From Nocardioides nematodiphilus (lineage in GTDB: Bacteria > Actinomycetota > Actinomycetes > Propionibacteriales > Nocardioidaceae), in the NCBI RefSeq assembly GCF_020216525.1, contig NZ_JAIWOY010000007.1, positions 1-64,000 on the forward strand: a DNA stretch of 64,000 bases, written 5' to 3'. Both the position numbers and the translations under genes were made by a program. The stretch's first letter is position 1. Each line of letters begins with the position of its first letter. Under the pieces are notes generated by a model. It did no database searches, had not been told where the DNA came from, and worked only from the letters and a program-made list of their open reading frames with translations. Shown here piece by piece: positions 29,310 through 37,372 of the stretch.

Positions 29310-31072
29310 GCACCGGCGTCCGGGAGGGCCTGCGCGCGTGGCTGGTCCACGCGCTCGCCGTGCCGACGATCGCCACCGTCAAGCTTCGTTCGCGCGTCAG
29401 CGGCGGGTTCTACCTGACCGGTGGCGTCATCGTGGTCCTCGCGACGCTCGGCACTGCGTCCTGGGACGCGGCCGACATCGCCTCGATCCGGGCGATCGGG
29501 TACTTCGCGATCCTGACTGGTCCGCTGCTGATCCTCTTCGGGCACCGGCTGCCTCGCGGGGCGTATCACGGCATCTCGGCACTGGGGACCGCACTCATCA
29601 GCGGCCTCGTGCTCTACGGGCACGGGGGCGAGGCATCGGTGGCGCTGGCGATCCCGTACCTCTACGTCATCCTCGATGCGGCGTTCTTCTTCGGCATCCG
29701 GGGGCTGGCCTGCCACATCGGTCTGATCACCGTCGCCGCCGCCCTCAGCATGCATCACGTCGGGCTCTCCTCGGCGGACACCGTGCTCATCGTGGGCGTC
29801 GCCGTGGTCACTGGACTGGTGGTCGCCTCGCTCGCCCGTGCCGCGAACCTCGCTGAGGAGGACCCGCTCACCGGCCTCGGCAACCGGCGCGCGTTCGACC
29901 GCCGCCTCGAGGAGGACCTCGCCCGTACGCAGCACGAGCACAGCACCCTGGCCCTGATCCTGCTGGATCTCGACAACTTCAAGATCGTCAACGACGGCCA
30001 CGGCCACCAGGTGGGGGACCAGATGCTGGTCGCCTGCGCCGATGCGTGGCGCGAGGTCCTGCGCGACGAGCTGCTGCTCAGCCGTTACGGAGGCGACGAG
30101 TTCGCCGCGATCCTGCCGGACCACAGTCTCGGCAGGGCCGCCGACATCGCCGACCGGCTGCGCGAGGTCGCCCCATCCGGTGTCACGATCTCCGCCGGCG
30201 TCGCGTGCTGGGCGGAGGGCGACACCGCCTCGGTGCTGCTCGGCCGAGCCGACGTCGCGCTGTACGAGGCCAAGTCGGCGGGACGCGACCAGACGGTCGT
30301 GTACGGCGACCCCACCCGTGGCGCCAGCGAGCTGGAGGCGGCGATCGGCGCCGGCGAGCTCTTCCTCAACTACCAGCCCGTGATCCGGCTCTCGGACGGT
30401 GCGGTGGTCAGGACCGAGGCTCTCGTCCGCTGGCAGCACCCGCGTCGCGGCCTGGTCCCGCCGATGGACTTCATCCCGCAGGCCGAGCGGACCGGCGCGA
30501 TCCACGCGCTCGGCGAGTGGACGCTGCAGAAGGCGTGCTCGGAGACCGCGTTCTCGTGCGCCAACCGGGGGGTCGCGGTCAACGTCTCGGTCCCCGAGCT
30601 GCGCAACCCCTCGTACGCCGAGATCGTCAAGAAGATCCTCGTCGTGTCCGGCCTGCGGCCCGATCGGCTCACCCTCGAGGTGACCGAGGCCCTCTTCGAC
30701 GAGGACGACCCGCAGGTGGTGCGCACGCTCAAGGAGCTGCGCGCCTTCGGCGTCCAGGTCGCGATCGACGACTTCGGCACCGGCTATTCGTCGCTCAGCT
30801 GGCTGGAGAAGTTCCCCATCGACGTGGTCAAGATCGATCGGTCGTTCGTGCAGGCCATCGACCCCGACCGCGACCGGCAGCCGGTGCTCTCCGCGATCAT
30901 GGCCATCTGCGGCTCGCTCGGCGTCTCCGTCATCGGTGAGGGCGTCGAGACCCCGGAGCAGGCGCAGGTGCTGCGCGATCTCGGCGTCGATCTGGCCCAG
31001 GGCTACCTGTTCGGCAAGCCGATGCCGTTCGCCCAGCTCCCCGCCGAGCCAGCCATCCCCGCGCCCCGCTGA
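29306..31072 (+). CDS. membrane-bound GGDEF-EAL protein with degenerate I-site
   Basis: This 588-aa protein has about five to six N-terminal membrane helices (residues 35-185), a GGDEF domain (YGGDEFAAI) and an EAL domain (TEALVRW, NVSVPEL, EVTE, IDDFGTGYSS, VKIDRSFV, GEGVET) with catalytic residues kept. At the place of the RxxD inhibition site it reads RDEL, so the Asp is lost and product feedback on the cyclase is unlikely. It is translated with the PilZ gene (GTGA overlap). Net activity, synthesis or breakdown, cannot be told. Confidence 0.93.
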   Translation: MSTGVREGLRAWLVHALAVPTIATVKLRSRVSGGFYLTGGVIVVLATLGTASWDAADIASIRAIGYFAILTGPLLILFGHRLPRGAYHGISALGTALISGLVLYGHGGEASVALAIPYLYVILDAAFFFGIRGLACHIGLITVAAALSMHHVGLSSADTVLIVGVAVVTGLVVASLARAANLAEEDPLTGLGNRRAFDRRLEEDLARTQHEHSTLALILLDLDNFKIVNDGHGHQVGDQMLVACADAWREVLRDELLLSRYGGDEFAAILPDHSLGRAADIADRLREVAPSGVTISAGVACWAEGDTASVLLGRADVALYEAKSAGRDQTVVYGDPTRGASELEAAIGAGELFLNYQPVIRLSDGAVVRTEALVRWQHPRRGLVPPMDFIPQAERTGAIHALGEWTLQKACSETAFSCANRGVAVNVSVPELRNPSYAEIVKKILVVSGLRPDRLTLEVTEALFDEDDPQVVRTLKELRAFGVQVAIDDFGTGYSSLSWLEKFPIDVVKIDRSFVQAIDPDRDRQPVLSAIMAICGSLGVSVIGEGVETPEQAQVLRDLGVDLAQGYLFGKPMPFAQLPAEPAIPAPR

Positions 31073-31143
31073 TCGGCCCCTGACCGAGCGCTCGTCGCCC
31101 ACTGGTTGAATGGCGGATGTCGCCAACGACCCGAAGGAGATTC

Positions 31144-32010
31144 ATGAGCGAGGCCACCCATGCCGAGCGCCGTACTGCCCGCGAGAGCCGCCGAGTAGGC
31201 GGTCACGATGCCCGTTCCTGGCAGCTGGTCAACGCGCTGCGCCCCGATGACTTCGATCCCGCCGAGCTCGGCCGTGCCGACCAGATCATCCTCGACCTCG
31301 AGGACGCGGTCGACGAGTCGCGCAAGGACGAGGCGCGTCGCAACGTCCTCGACTGGTTCGCCGGCGGTGGCCGCGCCTGGGTCCGGATCAACGACGTCAC
31401 CACCACCGACTGGGAGCGCGATCTGGTCGCGCTGACGGGGGTGGACGGGGTCCGTGGGGTCATCCTGGCCAAGACCGAGGCGCCGGCGCAGGTCACCGAC
31501 ACCTTCCACCGGCTCGGTGGACACACCGCGGTGATCCCGCTGATCGAGTCCGCGCTGGGCATCGAGGAGGCCGTCGCGATCGGCCGCGCCCCGGGCGCCT
31601 ACCGCCTCGCCTTCGGTTCCGGTGACTACCGGCGCGACACCGGCGCGGAGAGCAACGCGCTGGCGATGGCCTACCCGCGGACCAAGCTCGTGCTGGCCTC
31701 CCGGATCGGCGGCCTGCCCGGTCCCATCGACGGCCCCACCCCGTACGGCGTGCACGCGGTGCTGCGTGAGGCGGCCGCCGACGCCGTCGCGATGGGGATG
31801 ACCGGGAAGCTCTGTCTCGACCTGGAGCACCCCGCCGTGATCAACGAGTCGATGTCGCCCTCGCCCTCGGACGTGGCGTGGGCACTGGAGTTCCTCGCCG
31901 AGTTCGAAGCGGGCGGCCGCGTCATCCGCGACGGCTCGGACAAGCCGCGCCTGGGCCGCGCCGAGAAGATCCGCGAGCGCAGCCAGGTCTTCGGTATCGA
32001 GCCGGCCTGA
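31144..32010 (+). CDS. CitE-like HpcH/HpaI aldolase/lyase
   Basis: This 288-aa protein belongs to the CitE / malyl-CoA lyase type of TIM-barrel, Mg-dependent carbon-carbon lyases. Visible family features are the N-terminal WQLVNALRPDDF, the acidic metal-binding stretch LDLEDAV, the Arg in WVRINDV, the Glu in VIPLIESALG, and FGSGDY. Free-standing CitE-like proteins act on malyl-, citramalyl- or similar CoA esters; the substrate is not known. ATG 31144 has AAGGAG 4 nt upstream; ATG 31117 is a weaker alternative. Acetate kinase follows after one base. Confidence 0.85.
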   Translation: MSEATHAERRTARESRRVGGHDARSWQLVNALRPDDFDPAELGRADQIILDLEDAVDESRKDEARRNVLDWFAGGGRAWVRINDVTTTDWERDLVALTGVDGVRGVILAKTEAPAQVTDTFHRLGGHTAVIPLIESALGIEEAVAIGRAPGAYRLAFGSGDYRRDTGAESNALAMAYPRTKLVLASRIGGLPGPIDGPTPYGVHAVLREAAADAVAMGMTGKLCLDLEHPAVINESMSPSPSDVAWALEFLAEFEAGGRVIRDGSDKPRLGRAEKIRERSQVFGIEPA

Positions 32011-32011
32011 C

Positions 32012-33103
32012 ATGCGGGTCCTGGTGGTCAACCCGGGATCGACCGGCCTGAAGACCGCGCTCGTCGAGGACGGCGAGACGGTCGGTACGGCCGAGGTCGG
32101 CTCGGGGTCCGCCCTCGACGAGGTCGCGCGCGTCGCCGCCCAGTGGCTGCCACTGGACGCGGCGGCGGTGCGGTTCGTCCACGGGGGACCGGACCACCTG
32201 GCGCCCGTCGTGCTCACCAGCGAGGTGCTGGCGCACCTGGAGGGCGTGACCCCGCTGGCCCCCCTGCACAACCCGACCGCTCTGGCGGCCGCCCGGGCGC
32301 TGGCGAGCGCCCACCCGGAGCTACCGCTGGTGGCCTGCTTCGACACCACGTTCCACGCGGGCCTGCCGGCATCCGCCGCGACCTATCCGGTGCCGCGGGA
32401 GTGGACCGAGCGCTGGCGTCTGCGGCGCTACGGGTTCCACGGGCTCTCGCACGCATGGGCCTCGCGCCGGGCGGCCGACCTGCTCGACCGGCCGGTCGAG
32501 GAGCTGCGGATCGTGGTCTGCCACCTCGGCGGCGGCGCGTCACTGTGCGCCGTCGCCGGCGGTCGCTCGGTCGACACCACGATGGGCTTCACCCCGCTCG
32601 AGGGGCTGGCGATGCAGGTCCGCAGCGGCACGGTCGACCCCGGGCTGGTGCTGTGGCTGCAACGTACGGCGGGGCTCGGACCCGACGAGCTCGAGGAGGG
32701 TCTGGAGCGCCGCAGCGGCATGGCCGGGCTGTCCGGCACCTCGGGCGACATGCGCGAGATCGTGGCCGGCCTGGACGCCGGTGATGCCCGCTGCCGGGCC
32801 GCCTTCGACCTCTACGTCCACCGGCTGGTCCGCGAGCTCGGCGGCATGGTCGTATCCGCGGGCGGCCTGGACGCCCTCGTCTTCACCGGAGGCGTCGGCG
32901 AGCACCACCCGCGCGTTCGTGCGGCCGTGGCCGAGCGCTTGGGCTGGCTGGGCGTCGACGTGGACCCTGTCCGCAACGAGGCGCCGCGCGACGAGGACCG
33001 CGACATCGCGAGCGATCAGAGCGCCGTACGGGTGCTGGTGGTGACCGCCCGCGAGGAGCTGGTCGCCGCCGAGCACGCCGCTCAGGTCCTGGCACGGAGC
33101 TAG
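32012..33103 (+). CDS. ackA: acetate kinase family protein
   Basis: This 363-aa protein is an ASKHA-fold acetate/propionate kinase, interconverting acetate plus ATP with acetyl phosphate. Family motifs are FVHGGPDH, FDTTFHAGLP, RRYGFHGLSH, VVCHLGGGASL and VFTGGVGEH. It is shorter than the usual ~400 aa. The N-terminal signature reads VVNPGSTGLK instead of NAGSSSLK, so the second conserved Ser is Gly, and the His before the Arg-x-x-His-Gly-Gly motif is Val. No phosphotransacetylase lies nearby. It is coupled to the CitE-like gene, so the two may share a carboxylate pathway. Confidence 0.85.
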   Translation: MRVLVVNPGSTGLKTALVEDGETVGTAEVGSGSALDEVARVAAQWLPLDAAAVRFVHGGPDHLAPVVLTSEVLAHLEGVTPLAPLHNPTALAAARALASAHPELPLVACFDTTFHAGLPASAATYPVPREWTERWRLRRYGFHGLSHAWASRRAADLLDRPVEELRIVVCHLGGGASLCAVAGGRSVDTTMGFTPLEGLAMQVRSGTVDPGLVLWLQRTAGLGPDELEEGLERRSGMAGLSGTSGDMREIVAGLDAGDARCRAAFDLYVHRLVRELGGMVVSAGGLDALVFTGGVGEHHPRVRAAVAERLGWLGVDVDPVRNEAPRDEDRDIASDQSAVRVLVVTAREELVAAEHAAQVLARS

Positions 33104-33106
33104 GGC

Positions 33107-34930
33107 TCAGCGGCCTCGTACGGGTGCCGTGTTGCCGCTCTGCCAGCGCCCGCCGCCGTAGCGCAGCCGATAGGTGAGGCCCTTCCTGACCGACAGGCTC
33201 GCCACCCCCTCACCGTTGGTCCGGGCGCTGCGCACCGAGACCCACCAGCGGCCGCGGTGCTGCTGCAGCTGGACGGGCACCGAGCGGGCGGGACCGCCCC
33301 AGGGCGCGCGTAGGGTGGCTCGCAGGGTGCTGCCCTCCTGCCGCAGGCTCACGACCGGGCGGAACCGCGTCACGGACAGCGCGTTCGAGGTCGAGGCGTC
33401 CGTGCTGACGGTGCCGCCGAAGACGACCCGATAGGCGGTCGCGCTGGTGGGCGCGTCGGTCAGCACCGCATTGCCGCGGCCGTCGGTGCGCCCGCTCCGG
33501 ATCGAGGCGTAGGTGCCGTCCGCGCGGCGGCGCTGGAGCACGATCGGGGCCCAGCGCACCCCGGCGCCGGTCACCCTGTCGGCGAGGTGGTAGCTGAGCT
33601 TCACCGGGTAGCCGGAGCCGCCGGTCAGGGTGCCGGCCGTGGCGGTGCTGTAGGTCGGCACGACCGTCCCGTCGGCGGCCAGCGCCTCGGGACCGGCAGG
33701 CGTGCCCAGCCCGGTCGGCCCGTCCCAACCCGGACCGGCGCTGCACAGCGATGCGGGCGTGCACGAGCCGGTCGATCCACGGGTGACGTCGACGAGCTTC
33801 GAGGTGGCGTTGTAGACCGACATCGGCGAGGTGTGGTTGCCGGCGAGGGCGTAGAGCCCCGCCAGGATCGGCGCGGCGAGCGAGGTGCCGCCGCCGTTCC
33901 ACCATTGGCCGCCGCGCCAGAACAGCATGCCGGTGTCCGGATCCGCGAGCGCGGAGACGTCCGAGACCGCGCGCTTGCCGCCGCAGACCCCGCTGAGTGA
34001 CTCCTGGGCCTGCGGTGCGGAGATCGAGTGCTGCTCGGAGCAGCCGGATCCGGACCCGGACCAGGCGGTCTGCTGCCAGGCGCCGTTGACCAGCTTCACG
34101 CTGGTGCCGCCGGCCGCGACCACGTTCGTGGCGCTGGCCGGGAAGAGGGCGCCGCCGCCGTACCCGCTGTCGCCGGCCGCGGCCACGTAGGTGACGGCGG
34201 GATTGCTGTAGTAGGTGTTGCGCAGCCACGGCGTCGACGACGACTCCGGCGAGCCGTAGGAGAGCGAGAGGTACGTCGCGCCCAGCCGGGTCGCGGTCAG
34301 CGCCGCCTTGGCCATGTCGACGGTGTTGGCCGTGGCCGCGTCCACCAGCAGGATGTGGCAGGTGGGGCAGATGCCGCTGACCGCCTGCACGTCGATGGCG
34401 ATCTCGGTGGTCCACTCGGCGTTGCTCGCCGGCAGGTTGCGCGAGCCGTCCTGGGCGACCTCGCGGAAGCAGCCGCTGGCGCTGGTGCACGCGGGCAGCC
34501 GGAAGAACCGGCGGAAGTACGTCATCTGCGCCTCGGTGTTGGGGTCGCTGCCCACGTCGACGATGCCGATCGTGTCGGTCGGCGTCAGGTCGGCCGGGAT
34601 GCGATAGAGGCTCGCCAGGTCGCTGGGGGTGTAGCTGTCGCTCTGGTTGCGCGCCACCAGGGGTGTCGCGGTGCCGCTGGCAGGTGCGGACGTCCGCGGA
34701 CGGGCGCCGGGTGCGACCGCTCCGACCGATGCCGGCCGGCTGCGTGCCAGGCAGGTGACCTGGCCGGGGGCGGGCGTCGTGGGGCAGGGCGCGGCGGCGA
34801 CGGGGATCAGGGCGGGGGCGGCCGGATCGGAACTGCTGACGGCGACGGCTGCGTGGGGAACGGCCAGGAGGCCGACCGTGGTCAGGATCGTCGACAGCAG
34901 GGCCACTTTGACGAGGGAGCAACTCTTCAT
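33107..34930 (-). CDS. S53-family (sedolisin-like) secreted peptidase without a full pro-domain
   Basis: This 607-aa secreted protein has a signal peptide (about 1-30) and a sedolisin-type catalytic domain with Glu176 and Asp180 (TTEIAIDVQAV), Asp254 (AAGDSGYGG) and Ser350 (GGGTSLAAPIL). Only about 70 residues of low-complexity Ala/Pro sequence lie between signal peptide and catalytic domain, so the usual pro-kumamolisin domain is missing. From about residue 430 the C-terminus looks like two Ig-like beta domains that end in RTNGEGVASLSV and could bind cell wall or substrate. It converges with ackA, 3 nt between stops. Confidence 0.88.
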   Translation of the reverse strand: MKSCSLVKVALLSTILTTVGLLAVPHAAVAVSSSDPAAPALIPVAAAPCPTTPAPGQVTCLARSRPASVGAVAPGARPRTSAPASGTATPLVARNQSDSYTPSDLASLYRIPADLTPTDTIGIVDVGSDPNTEAQMTYFRRFFRLPACTSASGCFREVAQDGSRNLPASNAEWTTEIAIDVQAVSGICPTCHILLVDAATANTVDMAKAALTATRLGATYLSLSYGSPESSSTPWLRNTYYSNPAVTYVAAAGDSGYGGGALFPASATNVVAAGGTSVKLVNGAWQQTAWSGSGSGCSEQHSISAPQAQESLSGVCGGKRAVSDVSALADPDTGMLFWRGGQWWNGGGTSLAAPILAGLYALAGNHTSPMSVYNATSKLVDVTRGSTGSCTPASLCSAGPGWDGPTGLGTPAGPEALAADGTVVPTYSTATAGTLTGGSGYPVKLSYHLADRVTGAGVRWAPIVLQRRRADGTYASIRSGRTDGRGNAVLTDAPTSATAYRVVFGGTVSTDASTSNALSVTRFRPVVSLRQEGSTLRATLRAPWGGPARSVPVQLQQHRGRWWVSVRSARTNGEGVASLSVRKGLTYRLRYGGGRWQSGNTAPVRGR

Positions 34931-35122
34931 GGCTGTGTGATCTGTCTAGGCAGGTGGAGCGTGTGTGGGGGATCTTGCGTACTGAGACCTCTATCGGCCC
35001 CTAGGGTCCTGACGTGACCGGGTGGCGTGGGAAATGATTCGTTCGGGGCATATACGGGAGAACCGCTCGGTTACTCGCGCAACCTGCCGATCGGCGGGGC
35101 ACATCCATGAGCGGAGGGACGC

Positions 35123-36361
35123 GTGAGCGATTCGACGTCGGAGCACCAGCTCCCGGCGAACGGCTTCGTGCCGTCCCCGTTCTGGGCCGACCCGGTCCCG
35201 GCACCTCCGACCTCCGCCGACTCCGCGCTCGACGCCTCCGTGCCGTCGGACATCCCGGCGCTCTCCGCCGAGGTCGCCGAGGCGGTCGCTCGCGGCGACG
35301 CCGCGCTGACCGGCGCCCTGCGCGACCTGCTCGGCAGCATCCCGCTCCAGCGCGCGCCTCAGCCCGCCGAGTCCACCCCGGCCGAGCGCGCCGAGCCCGC
35401 GCCCTTCTACGGCGAGTGGGAGCCGACCGACGCGAGCGACGGCGACGACCTCCCGCTCCTCGACGGCGAGGAGTCGTCCGCGGGGGATCCGGCCGGCGAC
35501 GCCCCGCTCGCGCCGACCGACGCCGACGAGTCCGCGGACTCCGACGCCACCGACGACGAGCACGAGGATGCCGAGGAGGCTGACGAGGACGACGAGGTCT
35601 CGGATGAGGCCGCCGCCCGTCGTACGCGCTTCGCCGAGCTCGTGGAGGAGCGCGTCCGCCGCGCCCGCTACGCCCACCACCTGACCCGCGCGATCTTCAC
35701 CCCGGGCGAGGCAGCGACCGCCGTGATCGTCGAGAAGCGCGCTGCCATCTGGGTGCCGACCCTGACCTTCGTCGCGACCCTCGTCAGCGCCGCCTCCGCG
35801 GTCGTGCTGGCGACCCGCCTGCACGGTGACCCCGCCGACCCGACCGGCCACCAGCTGCTCATCGTGATGATCACGGTGTGCCTGCTCGCGGCGGCCTTCG
35901 GCATCCTGCTGCGCGCCGAGGTCCACTACGAGCGGCTGCGCCCGCGCGGGCGGACCGTGCGCCACGACGTCGCCGACGCCTACGAGATCGTGCGCGACGC
36001 GCCGCGCCGCCTGGTGCGGGTGGACGCACCGCTCGACGTGCTCCGCGGCGTCAGCGACCTGCTGCCCGCCGCCGAGCAGATGGTGGACGCGCTCGTCGAG
36101 TACGCCGCCGAGGGCGGCAGCCGGGTGCGCGAGCACCCCGCGTACGAGCGCATCCTGCGGATGCGGGCCGAGGTCGAGGCCCTCGAGGTGATCCTGGCCG
36201 AGCGCGCCGAGCGCGATCTGGAGGAGGAGCTCGGTCGCAAGCCGCGGACGAGCGACGTCCGGATGGTCAGCACGGACGGCGCGCCGTTGCCGCGGCCCGA
36301 GCAGGTCCCGAACTTCGCCGGCCTCGCCGATCTGGCCGCCACGCTCGACCCGCCGGACTGA
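35123..36361 (+). CDS. acidic two-helix membrane protein, unknown function
   Basis: I do not recognise a named family. The 412-aa protein has a disordered N-terminal half ending in a very acidic stretch (about residues 98-162, rich in Asp/Glu), then a basic segment RRTRFAELVEERVRRARYAHH, two membrane helices (about 209-231 and 243-263), and a helical, charged C-terminal region with coiled-coil character (265-375). GTG 35123 has GGAGGG at 35113-35118, 4 nt before. The topology suggests both long parts face the same side. It stands divergent from the S53 protease gene. Confidence 0.7.
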   Translation: MSDSTSEHQLPANGFVPSPFWADPVPAPPTSADSALDASVPSDIPALSAEVAEAVARGDAALTGALRDLLGSIPLQRAPQPAESTPAERAEPAPFYGEWEPTDASDGDDLPLLDGEESSAGDPAGDAPLAPTDADESADSDATDDEHEDAEEADEDDEVSDEAAARRTRFAELVEERVRRARYAHHLTRAIFTPGEAATAVIVEKRAAIWVPTLTFVATLVSAASAVVLATRLHGDPADPTGHQLLIVMITVCLLAAAFGILLRAEVHYERLRPRGRTVRHDVADAYEIVRDAPRRLVRVDAPLDVLRGVSDLLPAAEQMVDALVEYAAEGGSRVREHPAYERILRMRAEVEALEVILAERAERDLEEELGRKPRTSDVRMVSTDGAPLPRPEQVPNFAGLADLAATLDPPD

Positions 36362-36513
36362 TCCGGCGAAATCGCCATGTTTGGGAGCGTGGCCACGGGG
36401 TAAAGACTGATTCGGCGCATCCTGTGCCGACCAGACAGGCAACCGTGGCCGTCCGTATCTCGGGGGCGGACGGCCGCGGAGATCTTGCCCGGGTCTTTGG
36501 GAGGATGCTCCGC

Positions 36514-37305
36514 GTGGAGATCGTGCCCGCCGACCGCCCTGACGCCTACCTGGTGCGCCTGGACGGCATGGACCAGTCCCTCGTCGATCTGGCCGATCCG
36601 CGCCGGCTGGCGTTCGAGTACGTACGTCGCATCGGCGACGTGATCGACGCGAGCGGACCGGCCGGTGAGCCCATCCGGATCCTGCACGTCGGGGGAGCGG
36701 CCCTGACCCTGCCCCGCTACGTCGCCGCCACCCGGCCGCGCTCGTCGCAGATCGTGCTGGAGCCGGATGGCGAGCTGGTGGAGCGGGTGCGGGCCGAGCT
36801 GCCGCTGCCGCAGCGCAGCGGCGTCAAGATCCGGGTGGCCGACGGGCGGGCCGGGATCGCGGGCGTGCGCGACGGGACGATGGACCTCGTCGTGGTCGAT
36901 GCCTTCGCCGAGGGCCGGATGCCGGCCGATCTCACCTCGTCGCCGTTCTGGCAGGAGGTGGGAAGGGTGCTCGCACCCGGCGGTCGCCTGATCGCGAACC
37001 TGGTCGACCGGGCGCCGTTCCGCCACGCCCGACGGGTGTTCGCAGGCATCCGCGAGCACCTGCCCGAGCTGGTCGTGACCGCCGAGCCGGCCACGTTGCG
37101 CGGGCGACGGCAGGGGAACCTCGTCGTGGTCGCTGGCCGGACGGCGGCGGACGGCATCGAGGCCGCGCTGCAGGCCTCAGCGGCCCGCTCAGGCGCTCCG
37201 TACCGGGTCCTCGGCGGCGCGGCCACGAGCGACACCCTGGGCGGCGGGACGCCCTTCAGCGACGCCGATGCGATGCCGGGACCGGCCCCGGAGCGCGCCC
37301 GGTAG
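36514..37305 (+). CDS. spermidine-synthase-like methyltransferase-fold protein
   Basis: This 263-aa protein has the Rossmann fold of polyamine aminopropyltransferases and relatives: RILHVGGAALTLPRYV (motif I), SQIVLEPDGELVERV with the acidic ligand-binding residue, VRDGTMDLVVVDAFAEG (catalytic Asp region), and VLAPGGRLIANL. Actinobacterial members are usually annotated as spermidine synthase-like or fused MFS/spermidine synthase, without proof of polyamine synthesis. I choose GTG 36514, with GGGAGG at 36499-36504; ATG 36505 in the same frame has its site too close. The 152-nt gap upstream shows no clear promoter. Confidence 0.75.
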   Translation: MEIVPADRPDAYLVRLDGMDQSLVDLADPRRLAFEYVRRIGDVIDASGPAGEPIRILHVGGAALTLPRYVAATRPRSSQIVLEPDGELVERVRAELPLPQRSGVKIRVADGRAGIAGVRDGTMDLVVVDAFAEGRMPADLTSSPFWQEVGRVLAPGGRLIANLVDRAPFRHARRVFAGIREHLPELVVTAEPATLRGRRQGNLVVVAGRTAADGIEAALQASAARSGAPYRVLGGAATSDTLGGGTPFSDADAMPGPAPERAR

Positions 37306-37318
37306 CGGCGTGGCCCGA

Positions 37319-37324
37319 TACAGT
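37319..37324 (+). promoter_or_regulatory. -10 candidate (TACAGT) before the CNNM transporter genes
   Basis: TACAGT fits TANNNT and lies 9 nt before ATG 37334, the start of a possible 12-codon leader frame. It would drive the two transporter genes independently of the spermidine-synthase-like gene. Confidence 0.35.
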
Positions 37325-37333
37325 GGGCGCACC

Positions 37334-37372
37334 ATGGACGGCCAACATCGGCGAGGTCAGACCTCGTGCTGA
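37334..37372 (+). CDS. possible leader peptide (12 aa)
   Basis: ATG 37334 opens a 12-codon frame (MDGQHRRGQTSC) that ends at TGA 37370-37372, overlapping the start codon of the transporter gene at 37366. A small hairpin GAGGT-CAG-ACCTC (37352-37364) lies in its second half, just ahead of that start. Such a layout could couple translation of the transporter to the leader. It is short and may be chance; no homologue is known to me. Confidence 0.25.
   Translation: MDGQHRRGQTSC

Noticed and set aside
26213-31126. Very long minus-strand open frame (over 1600 codons) opposite the cyclic-di-GMP genes
   Set aside because: It is the antisense of two clear GGDEF-EAL genes and a PilZ gene and has the Arg/Gly/Asp-rich make-up of shadow frames in high-GC DNA. 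The same holds for long frames at 3388-6663 (-), 45861-49337 (-) and 52000-53283 (+).
37306-37365. Mg-sensing riboswitch before the CNNM genes
   Set aside because: Only 60 nt are available and no M-box landmarks are seen; only a 5-bp hairpin is present.
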